Positions 45,401 to 57,116 of a stretch of 64,000 bases of DNA are shown here, in pieces; the stretch's first letter is position 1; each line of letters begins with the position of its first letter. The translations under genes and the position numbers were made by a program. The notes beneath the pieces are model-generated. The model was not told the origin of the DNA and searched no databases. It was given only the letters and a program-made list of their open reading frames with translations. Where the stretch lies: positions 18,903,501 to 18,967,500 of the forward strand of contig CATNEN010000039.1 of assembly GCA_950097015.1 (NCBI GenBank), given 5' to 3'. This stretch comes from Macrostomum hystrix (Eukaryota; Platyhelminthes; Macrostomidae).

Positions 45401-45769
45401 TGGGTCCACCCGGCCTCTGGCTTGCGAGAGGAGAGTAAACTTATTGACACTAGCTAGCATTAAAAATAAAAGTACAAAGTCTCAGACAAAACTTTTTTGC
45501 CCGCGTTTAGTAAAAGTACGTTTTAGTTCAACTCTATAGTTCAACATGGAAATTGAAGAAAACTTCAGTTTCGTATGCGAAGATCTAAGAAGAGAGTATA
45601 GGTGGAAGGATCACATATTACCTCGTACTATCTATATATATAAAAGTGAAAACTCTGTCTTACTAATATAAAAAGGAAAATAAAATACGTTGGAAAGAAA
45701 AAGTAAATAAATATTATTACTGAATAAAAATTAGAAAATGCATGGAACCATCACTTATAACCTGAGGCA

Positions 45770-45935
45770 CAGCCACAGCTATTGCTGTTCAGTCCATGGA
45801 CTAGGGGCCGCCATACCAGAAGAGATACATTTTTGCCTAGAGACACAGAAAATACCTCGTACAGTTTACCAAGGACTGAGATTCGAACATCAAATGTCTC
45901 GGCTGGCAGTCCAGTGCTCTACCGACTTCAAATTA
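45770..45935 (-). mobile_element. tRNA-derived SINE copy with shared core
   Basis: On the minus strand a tRNA-like head near 45932-45865 has A box GGTAGAGCACTGGACTG and B box TGTTCGAATCTC. The core CCTAGTCCATGGACTGAAC follows at about 45808-45790 and is shared with copies at 42.3, 47.1 and 51.5 kb. Confidence 0.65.
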
Positions 45936-47044
45936 TAATATAGTGTTAAATTTAGTTCGTAAACATAAACAAAGTATCATGCCATATTTCATCGTAAAAA
46001 TACGTAACATCGAATCCTTTACCTGGCATTTTTTAACCACCAAGTTCCTTCTCATAGTCTAGTAAGCTTAGCTACTAGCTTAGCTTAGCTACTTAGTCAA
46101 AATAGTCTCGTCCTTTATAATACGAAGACAGAAACTAGCTTTATCAAGCATTTTCTAGGCTTAACAGGTAATAGCATAAGTCACCACCAGAATTATCTTG
46201 GTTTAGGTACTGGACTTTTGGTAGAAAATCATATCTATCAGCTGACTAGTGTACTTTAAAAAATTAAAGACGATAAGGTGCCATGATTTCAGAAATGTTA
46301 TCGAACTAAATAATCATATTTTGGATTCATTAAAAACCGGCTTAAACTGGATTAGTTAATTAATGTAACCCCATTGCCTGTAGGTTGTTGTATAGCTCAA
46401 TTTAATTACAGTATTTTATGTCACAGACGGTCGTTAACTTCCCGAGCCGGATGACAGTCCAATCGACTGCTGGTCTGATCATTTTGATTTATGATCTCCT
46501 TAATAATTATTATTATATATTTTTTTTGTCTGGTCTCGCTAAGATTTCGTCCCATATTATCGGCACGAGATGAAGGAAGATGTTATATATAAGTGTCATG
46601 CATGATCATTAAGCTGATTAAATTTATTGCACCTCCTTGTGTTATCATTAATGATTCAGTCGGTCTGTTATTTTCAATTTTTTCACATTTCATCGAAGGC
46701 GGCAATTCGCCTTTGATCTATTGAATTGGCCGCTAATAATGCCAATATTAATGACTAGGCCATGACGCACCCGATGTGATCTACTGTTGTGAAAAATGAG
46801 TCAGTAATAAATATTCTATTCCTGGCGAAAATCCACAGGTTAAAACGCGACTTCGTACATTTGGACAGCTCAATTTAATGGTAACTTGAAATCATTGCAA
46901 AGAAGTGAGAGCTGTGATAGTGAGTGTGTTTGGACTCTAAATGCCTTCGCTTGGTATGGGTTAGAGATGGGTTATAATGATAAAGAGACAATGTGGATCG
47001 GAAATTGAAAGTTGAAAGCCGCAATCGCTTGCAGACATTGCGCG

Positions 47045-47145
47045 GCGTATCTGAAGGCTGCGCACTGTCCAAGGACTGGGGGTACCCATGTACCCAGCCT
47101 CAATTGACCCAGCAAAAGCTGGCAGCCCATTTGATGAAATCACAA
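47045..47145 (-). repeat. SINE core fragment
   Basis: Plus-strand sequence gtccaaggactgggggtacc, then cctcaattgacccagc and gctggcagcccattt, aligns with the core of the SINE at 51.45-51.55 kb. No tRNA head was identified with confidence. Confidence 0.55.
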
Positions 47146-47689
47146 AATCAATGTGAAAAAATTAATTTTTCTCCATGAAATCATCAAACCGCAGATCCCT
47201 CTCGCTCGCGACGCATGCCACGTGATGCAAGGGTCAATCAAGGTGCTTGCCCATTAACTGCCCATCCTGCAGTTGAACCAGAAGCCTGTAAATATTTTCA
47301 CAACTAGCATGCACAATATCTCAGTTTACTGTCGCTAATTTCGGAGCTTCTCGGGTTTAAAGGGGTTTAAAATCGTACGCCCACCATGCGGCTTGACTGG
47401 GCCCTCCTGCTGTTGGAATTTATATGGCTCATGTTTAGATTGTTATTGGGCTGGTCATTTCAGAAACAATGCCAGAAAATGATTGCCCCAGGCAGTTCCC
47501 AAGCTATCTAGGCGCCGCACACCTAGCAGCAGTGGCCAAATTGTTGAGGCATGCGGCTCGCCTGTAAATAGGCATCAATCGTAAACATGTTTTAGGGCTG
47601 GCATCGCGGGCCCGATGCCAAATAGAGAGGCTGCACCGGGTGGGCCGATGGTACCAGATCTGCGGCAACATAATTAATATGCGCGTTCT

Positions 47690-49362
47690 CAAATTCAGAG
47701 GTGAGACTAAAAGTGTGCAAGTGTAAGATGAGGGAGGCAAAGAATGACAAGAATAGAAGGAGAATAGATCACTAACTAGTAGGGTGAGATGAAGGGAGGC
47801 AGAGGTTACAGGAGTCGAATGAGACTGCATCAATAGTATGGTGAGATGAAGGGAGGCACAGGTGGCAGGAGTCGAATGAGACTGCATCAATAGTAGGGTG
47901 AGATGAAGGGAGGCAGAGGTTACAGGAGTCGAATGAGACTGCATCAATAGTATGGTGAGATGAAGGGAGGCAGAGGTGACAGGAGTCGAATGAGACTGCA
48001 TCAATAGTAGGGTGAGATGAAGGGAGGCAGAGGTGACAGGAGTCGAATGAGACTGCATCAATAGTAGGGTGAGATGAAGGGAGGCAGAGGTGACAGGAGT
48101 CGAATGAGACTGCATCAATAGTAGGGTGAGATGAAGGGAGGCAGAGGTGACAGGAGTCGAATGAGACTGCATCAATAGTAGGGTGAGATGAAGGGAGGCA
48201 GAGGTAACAGGAGTCGAATGAGACTGCATCAATAGTATGGTGAGATGAAGGGAGGCAGAGGTGACAGGAGTCGAATGAGACTGCATCAATAGTAGGGTGA
48301 GATGAAGGGAGGCAGAGGTGACAGGAGTCGAATGAGACTGCATCAATAGTAGGGTGAGATGAAGGGAGGCAGAGGTGACAGGAATCGAATGAGACTGCAT
48401 CAATAGTATGGTGAGATGAAGGGAGGCACAGGTGGCAGGAGTCGAATGAGACTGCATCAATATTAGGGTGAGATGAAGGGAGGCAGAGGTGACAGGAGTC
48501 GAATGAGACTGCATCAATAGTAGGGTGAGATGAAGGGAGGCAGAGGTGACATGAATCGAATGAGACTGCATCAATAGTAGGGTGAGATGAAGGGAGGCAG
48601 AGGTGACAGGAATCGAATGAGACTGCATCAATAGTAGGGTGAGATGAAGGGAGGCAGAGGTACCAGGAGTCGAATGAGACTGCATCAATAGTAGGGTGAG
48701 ATGAAGGGAGGCAGAGGTGACAGGAGTCGAATGAGACTGCATCAATAGTAGGGTGAGATGAAGGGAGGCAGAGGTGAAAGGAGTCGAATGAGACTGCATC
48801 AATAGTAGGGTGAGATGAAGGGAGGCAGAGGTGACAGGAGTCGAATGAGACTGCATCAATAGTATGGTGAGATGAAGGGAGGCACAGGTGGCAGGAGTCG
48901 AATGAGACTGCATCAATAGTAGGGTGAGATGAAGGGAGGCACAGGTGGCAGGAGTCGAATGAGACTGCATCAATAGTAGGGTGAGATGAAGGGAGGCAGA
49001 GGTACCAGGAGTCGAATGAGACTGCATCAATAGTACGGTGAGATGAAGGGAGGCAGAGGTGAAAGGAGTCGAATGAGACTGCATCAATAGTAGGGTGAGA
49101 TGAAGGGAGGCAGAGGTGACAGGAGTCGAATGAGACTGCATCAATAGTATGGTGAGATGAAGGGAGGCACAGGTGGCAGGAGTCGAATGAGACTGCATCA
49201 ATAGTAGGGTGAGATGAAGGGAGGCACAGGTGGCAGGAGTCGAATGAGACTGCATCAATAGTAGGGTGAGATGAAGGGAGGCAGAGGTACCAGGAGTCGA
49301 ATGAGACTGCATCAATAGTACGGTGAGATGAAGGGAGGCAGAGGTGACAGGAGTCGAATGAC
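47690..49362. repeat. 57-bp minisatellite with long minus-strand open frame
   Basis: About twenty-nine units of 57 bases (gaatgagactgcatcaatag, tagggtgagatgaagggagg, cagaggtgacaggagtc in order). One minus-strand frame stays open for 603 codons, repeating MQSHSTPVTSASLHLTLLL every 19 residues. Variants repeat in blocks of five units (285 bases) at 48.8-49.3 kb. The near identity of DNA units, including silent positions, argues for simple array expansion rather than a selected protein. Confidence 0.95.
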
Positions 49363-49365
49363 GTC

Positions 49366-49905
49366 AGTAAATGACAGCGAAGCGAATCTATGATATAGCG
49401 ATAAAAAGAAAATTAAAATTTTTATTGCTTTAATTGTTGAGACCCAGGTGTTAAGCGATTCAAATCTAAAATTGACCTACGTTGTAAGTACCTGGTAGCA
49501 ATTGGTGCATCATTCAGGTAGCAAGGCGAGAGTTAAAAACGCGAATCGGTGCACATTGTAAATGCTCGTTATTATTGCAATTAACAGCCGCGGCTTGTGT
49601 CCAGGCCTGTGCTGTACTCGTAAATTATATTCCCTCCCCTCGCCAAGTGTAAAATCGTTCTAAACGAGGACGCAACAAATTTGTTGAGTTTGTGGGTGCA
49701 TTGGGCCGGCGGCCCTACTCACAGGGAGTGACGTGGCGCTGCCCACCCTTGCAGCCTCCGAGCGTCATCAAGCCATCAAGCCATGCCTCCATGACCAAAT
49801 AAAACTTTATGATGTGTTCTTCGCACCCACCCCCAGCCCCGTGCTCCCTGCTCCACTGCCAAGACATTAATGCACCTGGGCCGCACCTCGACCTCGGCAG
49901 CGGAA
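49366..49905. other. Spacer upstream of the legumain-fold gene
   Basis: No supported gene. It includes the upstream region of the next gene; see the core promoter at 49908-49939. Confidence 0.45.
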
Positions 49906-49907
49906 TT

Positions 49908-49939
49908 CTATTTAAGATGGAGCCCTCCGCGCTCAGTAG
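49908..49939 (+). promoter_or_regulatory. Candidate TATA box and initiator
   Basis: TATA-like CTATTTAAG at 49908-49916 is followed by an initiator-like TCAGTAG at 49933-49939. The spacing puts the TATA element about 26 bases before the initiator A, which is canonical. It would give a short 5' untranslated region of about 67 bases before the ATG at 50002. Confidence 0.5.
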
Positions 49940-50001
49940 TCCAGCAGATCAGTTGCGCCAGATCCCGAGAATCGATCCGAGCCCCTCTAGACAATTTTGT
50001 G

Positions 50002-53000
50002 ATGATTTGGCCTCTGCTGCTCCTGCTGCTCTGGTGGCCTGCAAATGCCGTTGCTTCGATTTCATTGTCGGAGATGGAACTGGCCAGGGCGGCCTACAGT
50101 CACGTGATGGGCCTCGCCTGCGACCTGACCGAGGTCACGAGCCCCGACGAGTGCCGCGATGTGCAGGCGCTGCCGCGGTCAGAGTTCCGCGTGCACCTGG
50201 CCAAGCCGTCTACCTGGACTCGCTACCGGTTGAAGGTGCTGCAGCAGAGACGATTACTTCACGCCAGGGATGGCGTTCTCGTACTGGACCCGTTCCCGAG
50301 GCGACAGTTCGGCCACCTGCTGTTCGTCTTCTTCCTGCACTCCCGATTCGACCGACACGGCTGCCGCAGGCTAGCCGGAACCACTCTAGGTGAGCTGCAC
50401 TAGGATTAGCCGGTGCAATTAGAGGGATCTGAGGATTTAGAAATTTGGAATCTGAGGATTTAGAAATTAGGAATCTGAGGATTTAGAAATTAGGGATCTG
50501 AGGATTTAGAAATTAGGAATCTGAGGATTTAGAAATTTGGGATCTGAGGATGTAGAAATTAGGGATTTGAGGATTTACAAATTAGGTCTCTGAGGATTGT
50601 TTTTTATGATCAGAGAATTCAGTGCAGTTAAATGTCGTCAACAAAATCTTCGGACGTCACTAACGCAGCAAGCGGAGGCTGCCTCTACCCTGCGGCCATC
50701 CCGCACTGCCGCACCTCGCTGTTCTGGCGAGCCACCCACGGCCAGCCGGCCTACCGGCACTGCGAGCACCACTTCCTGCCGCTGGTGGCCTACGAGACTG
50801 ACACCGAGACCTCGCACCTAACCCAGCGCCTCACCTGCGCCCCAGTTCCCGGCTTTGCCGCCTGCCCGCCGGCCTACCCGTTCTCCAGGCGGCCGCAGTG
50901 TCCGCTGGCAATTTCGTCGGCCGCCGCCTCTGGAGCTGCGTCGCATCACGATGGTGTCCGCTCAGCTGCGGGCTGTCCCAGCCTGACCGACGTGACAGCG
51001 CATTGTCCGCTGGAGCAAAGCTGCGACCAAGCCGTGCTGGTTGCTGGCGGCTGGAATCCGGACGCCGGGCTGGACTCCACCGAGGCGGCGGTGTCGAGGG
51101 TGCACGCCAAGCTGCGAGATGTCGGCTTCTCGGCCGCCGCCGTGCAGACCTTCTACGCTGACCGGCGCTCGCGCCGTCTCTCTGACACAGTCGCCGAGAA
51201 TCTGCACGCGGCCGGCGGCATGAAAGTTGCCTTTCAGCAGCACCTGCAGCGGCTCTGCCGCACCGACTACTGCGTCAACAATCTGGTGATCTACTTGCGC
51301 AGTCCCGCACTGCTCGACGGATCTCTGCTGCTCTGGGACTTCAACAATGACTACGATGTGAGAGCCTGTTCGTACTACTTAGCTAATAGTAATTGATTAC
51401 ACCTGCCCCAAGCGGGTCAGATCTGCAGCCGACAGCGCACAGTCGGAGCTATAGCGCTGCGTACGGCTGTTCAGTCCATGGACTGGGGGAACGCCACAGC
51501 CACCCTCAATTACCCCAGCTGAGGCTGGATACTCATTTAACAGGTGGGTGCTTAATGAATGCTTAGTATGATTTAGAGCATTGCTATAGGACACAAATTG
51601 TTCCGGTCGAGTCGGGAATCGAACCCACGACCTTAAAGGCGTGAGTCCTACGCATTAACTATCAGGCTACCAAATCCCCGCTGTAGCTACGCTTCAGATT
51701 CGAGCCCAGAACCTTGCTCTGAGAGTCGGACACGTTGCTGCTGAGCCACTCACGCCCTACTTCTACTACTTACATACTTGGCTAGTTAGTAGTGTCGATA
51801 AGAAATTTTGTCTTTTTTTATTGGACTTCAGAGAGACTAGCTGGGGTACAGGATGCGAGCCTCTCCTTTCCCCAGGTGTCTCGCGATGAGGAATACAGTC
51901 CGGAGGAGCTCCTGGCTGACCTGTCCCAGTGCAAGGCCAGCCGGGTGATTGTTTTCCTGGACACCAACTTCGCCGAGCGCCTCGCCGAGAAGCTGCGCGA
52001 CGCCCCCAATGTGGCGGTTCTGGCGGCCAGCTCAAAGAATGAATACGCGGCGGACCAGCTCATGTCTGAGGTGTTCTTCTCTAATTCTAGTCACCTGACC
52101 AGTCCTGGGACTCTAGCGCAGGTAGGATTGACACCTGTCACCTGTCACCTGACAACTGAGTTGACTCCATTCACACCAGTTTCACTCCATTCACACCTGT
52201 CTCACTCCATTCACACCAGTCTCACTCCATTCACACCTGTCTCACTCCATTCACACCTGTCTCACTCCATTCACACCTGTCTCACTCCATTCACACCTGT
52301 CTCACTCCATTCACACCAGTTTCACTCCATTCACACCTGTCTCACTCCATTCACACCTGTCTCACTCCATTCACACCTGTCTCACTCCATTCACACCTGT
52401 CTCACTCCATTCACACCTGTCTCACTCTATAGTAAAATTATAAATTTAAAAGTGTATTTAAAAACACTATTTTTTTACTAAAGTATGTTAGAAATAGCAC
52501 ATAAAAATCTCTGAACTGAAATCAATGACAAAATTCACATCAATCACATCTGTGCTAGTAATGAAGACGGAAACACAATCCTTTAAAGAAAAAACACACA
52601 CAGACAGAAGACAGAAGACATGGTTATACCAGGCAAATGTAGGTTTGCGACACAAACACAAACACACAAACCAGTAGATTTGTGAACAGGCAGAGAGGAA
52701 ATCATGAAATTGAATATTTTAGCCAGGCGGGGCCGAATTCAAGCTTTAGAATCTGGGCTTCTGGGTAGGTTCTTGCTTTTCTAGGAAAGTTTTAGAGAGA
52801 GCCAGAGGGATAGGGCGAGGGGCGAAGAGGAAAATGTGGCGATAATGAGAGATTTGCCTTTGGCGAAGCTGCACCCCCCCCGACTGCCACTGCCAACTGA
52901 CGGCTTCCTGGCGTGGTCTCGCTGACTGCTTGCCCGCGGTGGCCAGCAGCTGATGACTGCCTAGGCCTGCTTTGGTATCCAAGTTGGATGGACGGAGGGG

Positions 53001-56000
53001 ACAAGCGACTATAGGGGGGAATGTAGAGAGAACCTGTACTATAGTCTGACTCTTCTCCCTAACTGTTCTTTAACATCCCACTTCCTGGCACAGATTAGCG
53101 CAAACTCTTCAAGATATTTTACGCAATATCTCTAATCTCACTTCTCTCACTAATATTAATTAGAATCCGCCAATCTCGTATTATCCTTCTCCCTTCCTGC
53201 TAACTCATCTCTGCTCTCTCTCTAATCCATTTCTACTCTCTCTAATCCATTTATACTCTCTCTAATCCATCTCTAATCTCTCTAATCCATCTCTAATCTC
53301 TCTAATCCATCTCTAATCTCTCTAATCCATGTTTTCTCTCTCTAATCCATCTATAATCACTCTAATCCATCTCTAATCTCTCTAACCCATTTCTTCTCTC
53401 TCTAATCCATCTCTACTCTCTCTAACCCATTTCTACTCTCTCTAATCCATCTCTAATCTCTCTAATCCATCTCTAATCTCTCTAATCATCTCTATTCTCT
53501 CTAATCCATGTTTTCTCTCTCTAATCCATCTATAATCTCTCTAACCCATTTATACCCTCTCTAATCCATCTCTAATCTCTCTAATCCATCTCTAATCTCT
53601 CTAACCCATTTATACTCTCTCTAATCCATCTCTAATCTCTCTAATCCATCTCTAATCTCTCTAGTCATCTCTATTCTCTCTAATCCATGTTTTCTCTCTC
53701 TAATCCATCTATAATCTCTCTAACCCATTTATACCCTCTCTAATCCATCTCTAATCTCTCTAATCCATCTCTAATCTCTCTAATCCATCTCTAATCTCTC
53801 TAATCCATGTTTTCTCTCTCTAATCCATCTATAATCACTCAAATCCATCTCTAATCTCTCTAACCCATTTCTTCTCTCTCTAATCCATCTCTACTCTCTC
53901 TAACCCATTTCTACTCTCTCTAATCCTTCTCTACTCTCTCTAACCCATTTCTACTCTCTCTAATCCATCTCTACTCTCTCTAACCCATTTCTACTCTCTC
54001 TAATCCATCTCTACTCTCTCTAACCCATTTCTACTCTCTCTAATACATCTCTAATCTCTTTAATCCATCTCTACTCTCTCTAATCCATCTCTACCCTCTC
54101 TAATCCATCTCTACTCTCTCTAATCCATCTCTACCCTCTCTAATCCATCTCTACTCTCTCTAATCCGTTTCTACTCTCTCTAATCCATCTCTAATCTCTC
54201 TAATCATCTCTATTCTCTCTAATCATCTCTAATCTCTCTAATCCATCTCTACTCTCTCTAATCCATCTCTAATCTCTCTAATCATCTCTATTCTCTCTAA
54301 TCCGTTTCTACTCTCTCTAACCCATTTATACCCTCTCTAATCCATCTCTAATCTCTCTAATCCATCTCTAATCTCTCTAATCCATCTCTAATCTCTCTAA
54401 TCCATTTCTTCTCTCTCTAATCCATCTCTACTCTCTCTAACCCATTTCTACTCTCTCTAATCCATCTCTACTCTCTCTAACCCATTTCTACTCTCTCTAA
54501 TCCATCTCTACTCTCTCTAACCCATTTATACTCTCTCTAATCCATCTCTAATCTCTCTAATCTATCTCTAATCTCTCTAATCATCTCTATTCTCTCTAAT
54601 CCATGTTTTCTCTCTCTAACCCATTTCTACTCTCTCTAATCCATCTCTAATCTCTCTAACCCATTTATACCCTCTCTAATCCATCTCTAATCTCTCTAAT
54701 CCATCTCTAATCTCTCTAATCCATCTCTAATCTCTCTAATCCATGTTTTCTCTCTCTAATCCATCTATAATCACTCTAATCCATCTCTACTCTCTCTAAC
54801 CCATTTCTACTCTCTCTAATCCTTCTCTACTCTCTCTAACCCATTTCTACTCTCTCTAATCCATCTATAATCACTCCAATCCATCTCTACTCTCTCTAAT
54901 CCGTTTCTACTCTCTCTAACCCATTTCTACTCTCTCTAATACATCTCTAATCTCTTTAATCCATCTCTAATCTCTCTAATCCATCTCTAATCTCTCTAAT
55001 CCATGTTTTCTCTCTCTAATCCATCTATAATCACTCTAATCCATCTCTAATCTCTCTAACCCATTTCTTCTCTCTCTAATCCATCTCTACTCTCTCTAAC
55101 CCATTTCTACTCTCTCTAATCCTTCTCTACTCTCTCTAACCCATTTCTACTCTCTCTAATCCATCTCTACTCTCTCTAACCCATTTCTACTCTCTCTAAT
55201 CCATCTCTACTCTCTCTAACCCATTTCTACTCTCTCTAATACATCTCTAATCTCTTTAATCCATCTCTACTCTCTCTAATCCATCTCTACCCTCTCTAAT
55301 CCATCTCTACTCTCTCTAATCCGTTTCTACTCTCTCTAATCCATCTCTAATCTCTCTAATCATCTCTATTCTCTCTAATCATCTCTAATCTCTCTAATCC
55401 ATCTCTACTCTCTCTAATCCATCTCTAATCTCTCTAATCATCTCTATTCTCTCTAATCCGTTTCTACTCTCTCTAACCCATTTATACTCTCTCTAATCCA
55501 TCTCTACTCTCTCTAATCCATCTCTAATCTCTCTAATCCATCTCTAATCTCTCTAATCCATGTTTTCTCTCTCTAATCCATCTATAATCTCTCTAATCCA
55601 TCTCTAATCTCTCTAACCCATTTCTTCTCTCTCTAATCCATCTCTACTCTCTCTAACCCATTTCTACTCTCTCTAATCCTTCTCTACTCTCTCTAACCCA
55701 TTTCTACTCTCTCTAATCCATCTCTACTCTCTCTAACCCATTTCTACTCTCTCTAATCCATCTCTACTCTCTCTAACCCATTTCTACTCTCTCTAATACA
55801 TCTCTAATCTCTTTAATCCATCTCTACTCTCTCTAATCCATCTCTACCCTCTCTAATCCATCTCTACTCTCTCTAATCCGTTTCTACTCTCTCTAATCCA
55901 TCTCTAATCTCTCTAATCATCTCTATTCTCTCTAATCATCTCTAATCTCTCTAATCCATCTCTACTCTCTCTAATCCATCTCTAATCTCTCTAATCATCT

Positions 56001-56514
56001 CTATTCTCTCTAATCCGTTTCTACTCTCTCTAATCCATCTCTAATCTCTCTAATCATCTCTATTCTCTCTAATCCATGTCTTATCTCTCTAATCCATCTA
56101 TAATCACTCTAATCCATCTCTAATCACTCCAATCCATCTCTACTCTCTCTAATCCATCTCTAATCTCTCTAATCCATCTCTACTCTCTCTAATCCATCTC
56201 TAATCTCTCTAATCATCTCTATTCTCTCTAATCCATGTCTTATCTCTCTAATCCATCTATAATCACTCCAATCCATCTCTACTCTCTCTAATCCGTTTCT
56301 ACTCTCTCTAATCCATCTCTCTAATCTTTCTAATCCATCACAGGAATACGCTCGCCGCAATGGAGGCCGCGGCCCCTTAATGTACGGCGTCTCAGAGTCC
56401 AACAGCATCTTCGGCAACGGCCTTCACGACTCGGTCACCGCCGGCTGTCGCAGCCTCCCGACCAGCCTCATCATTCGCCGAATGGCTGCCGCTGCGAATC
56501 GGAGTAGAAGATGA
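50002..56514 (+). CDS. Secreted protein with legumain-like (clan CD) fold, catalytic residues lost
   Basis: Inferred exons: 50002-50389, 50669-51357, 51876-52121 and 56344-56514, all GT/AG and in frame, giving 497 residues. A signal peptide (MIWPLLLLLLWWPANAVA) starts the protein. Residues 20-245 include a Cys-rich segment. From about 249 the pattern follows legumain/GPI8 peptidases: first strand DQAVLVAGGWNP, helix STEAAVSRVHAKLRDVGF, strand NNLVIYLRSPALLDGSLLLW where active enzymes have a His-Gly, then SRVIVFLDTNFAERL where they have the nucleophile Cys, then NVAVLAASSKNEYA, like legumain's ATTAANP segment. The His site is replaced (R340-S341-P342) and the Cys site is N390. It therefore looks like a secreted pseudo-peptidase. 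The fold assignment rests on strand order and spacing, not a database search. The last intron is 4.2 kb, mostly satellite. Confidence 0.7.
50400..50600. repeat. 23-bp minisatellite in intron 1 (aggatttagaaattaggaat)
   Basis: About seven units of 23 bases (aggatttagaaattaggaat plus ctg) fill most of intron 1 of the legumain-fold gene. Confidence 0.9.
51450..51690 (-). mobile_element. tRNA-derived SINE copy in intron 2
   Basis: On the minus strand a tRNA-like head lies near 51675-51600 (B box GTGGGTTCGATTCCCGA). A spacer and the shared core follow at about 51545-51465 (CAGCCTCAGCTGGGGTAATT, then CCCCCAGTCCATGGACTGAA). This is the longest copy of the family in the window. Confidence 0.65.
51690..51760 (-). 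repeat. Second tRNA-like sequence adjacent to the SINE
   Basis: Minus strand A-box-like GTGGCTCAGCAGCAACG and B-box-like GGGCTCGAATCTGA directly follow the SINE head. It may be a second SINE head or a decayed tRNA gene. Confidence 0.45.
52160..52428. repeat. 20-bp minisatellite in intron 3 (tctcactccattcacacctg)
   Basis: About thirteen units of tctcactccattcacacctg or ...accag just after the exon 3 donor. The exon frame reads through into it, giving an artefactual longer frame. Confidence 0.93.
52440..53190. other. Intronic spacer between two satellites, no recognised gene
   Basis: Unique sequence inside intron 3. A GC-richer patch near 52780-53000 has open frames without homology. Confidence 0.45.
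53195..56338. repeat. 3.1-kb 20-bp satellite in intron 3 (tctctctaatccatctctaa)
   Basis: About 155 units of roughly 20 bases: tctctctaatccatctctaa or ...ctac, with variants acccatttctac, ccatgttttc, ccatctataatcac and shortened atcatctctattc. Blocks of variants recur in order: the unit with taatacatctctaatctctt occurs at 54041, 54937, 55237 and 55794, and the sequence between the last two (557 bases) is largely repeated after 55794. It ends only a few bases before the exon 4 acceptor. Confidence 0.96.
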
Positions 56515-57115
56515 AAAATACGGAGATTGAAACGGATTCAAGACAACTGTGAAACAGTTCGACTCATTCTATTGAATTATCGTTTTCATTGACTCGTCTC
56601 ATCTGTCACTTATTTTGTAACTTTTTGTTTAAATCCTTGTATTCGATTATTTTAAAATCATTTTATTTGATACAGATAAGGTTGAAGCTTAACTGGGTCA
56701 CCTTTGTAAAAAAAACTAATGACACAACGACACTAAGAAAAAAATTATTGAGCAATCTATTATTATGATACCTTTAATAAGATAATTAGGGGTGAAAAAT
56801 AACTGAATAAACTCTTCATTTTGATTCATCTCGTCCGGAAAAAACAACATTTCGTTTAATTCGTTGCATTTTTGTTCTCAACTGAAAAATAATACTCGAT
56901 TAATTTAGCTGCAGCCCTGAATTAAGAATCGGATGTTATTTTTCTGTTGTTTCTGCGTGAAATTCAAGCAAATAGTCATTTTAGATAACAACATTTTGCG
57001 ATGAAAATAAATTGCACCAATTAAAAGACCCGAAACTAAAAAACTATAGAGCTCGGCCTTGCATTCTCAAAAAATATTTCTGTGCTTTACCTCTCCGATT
57101 CACTTCTTTTATCGT
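56515..57115. other. AT-rich spacer, no recognised gene
   Basis: Downstream of the legumain-fold gene; no supported gene. Confidence 0.5.
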
Positions 57116-57116
57116 A

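Larger units (their letters stand above)
45401..47690. other. Intergenic region with SINE copies, no recognised gene
   Basis: No supported gene. It contains two minus-strand SINE copies (about 45770-45935 and 47045-47145). The remainder is AT-rich unique sequence. Confidence 0.5.

Noticed and set aside
50002..51357. Exostosin or glycosyltransferase identity for the secreted protein
   Set aside because: First impression from the N-terminal signal anchor; no DXD or exostosin motif, and the later exons fit a clan CD fold better.
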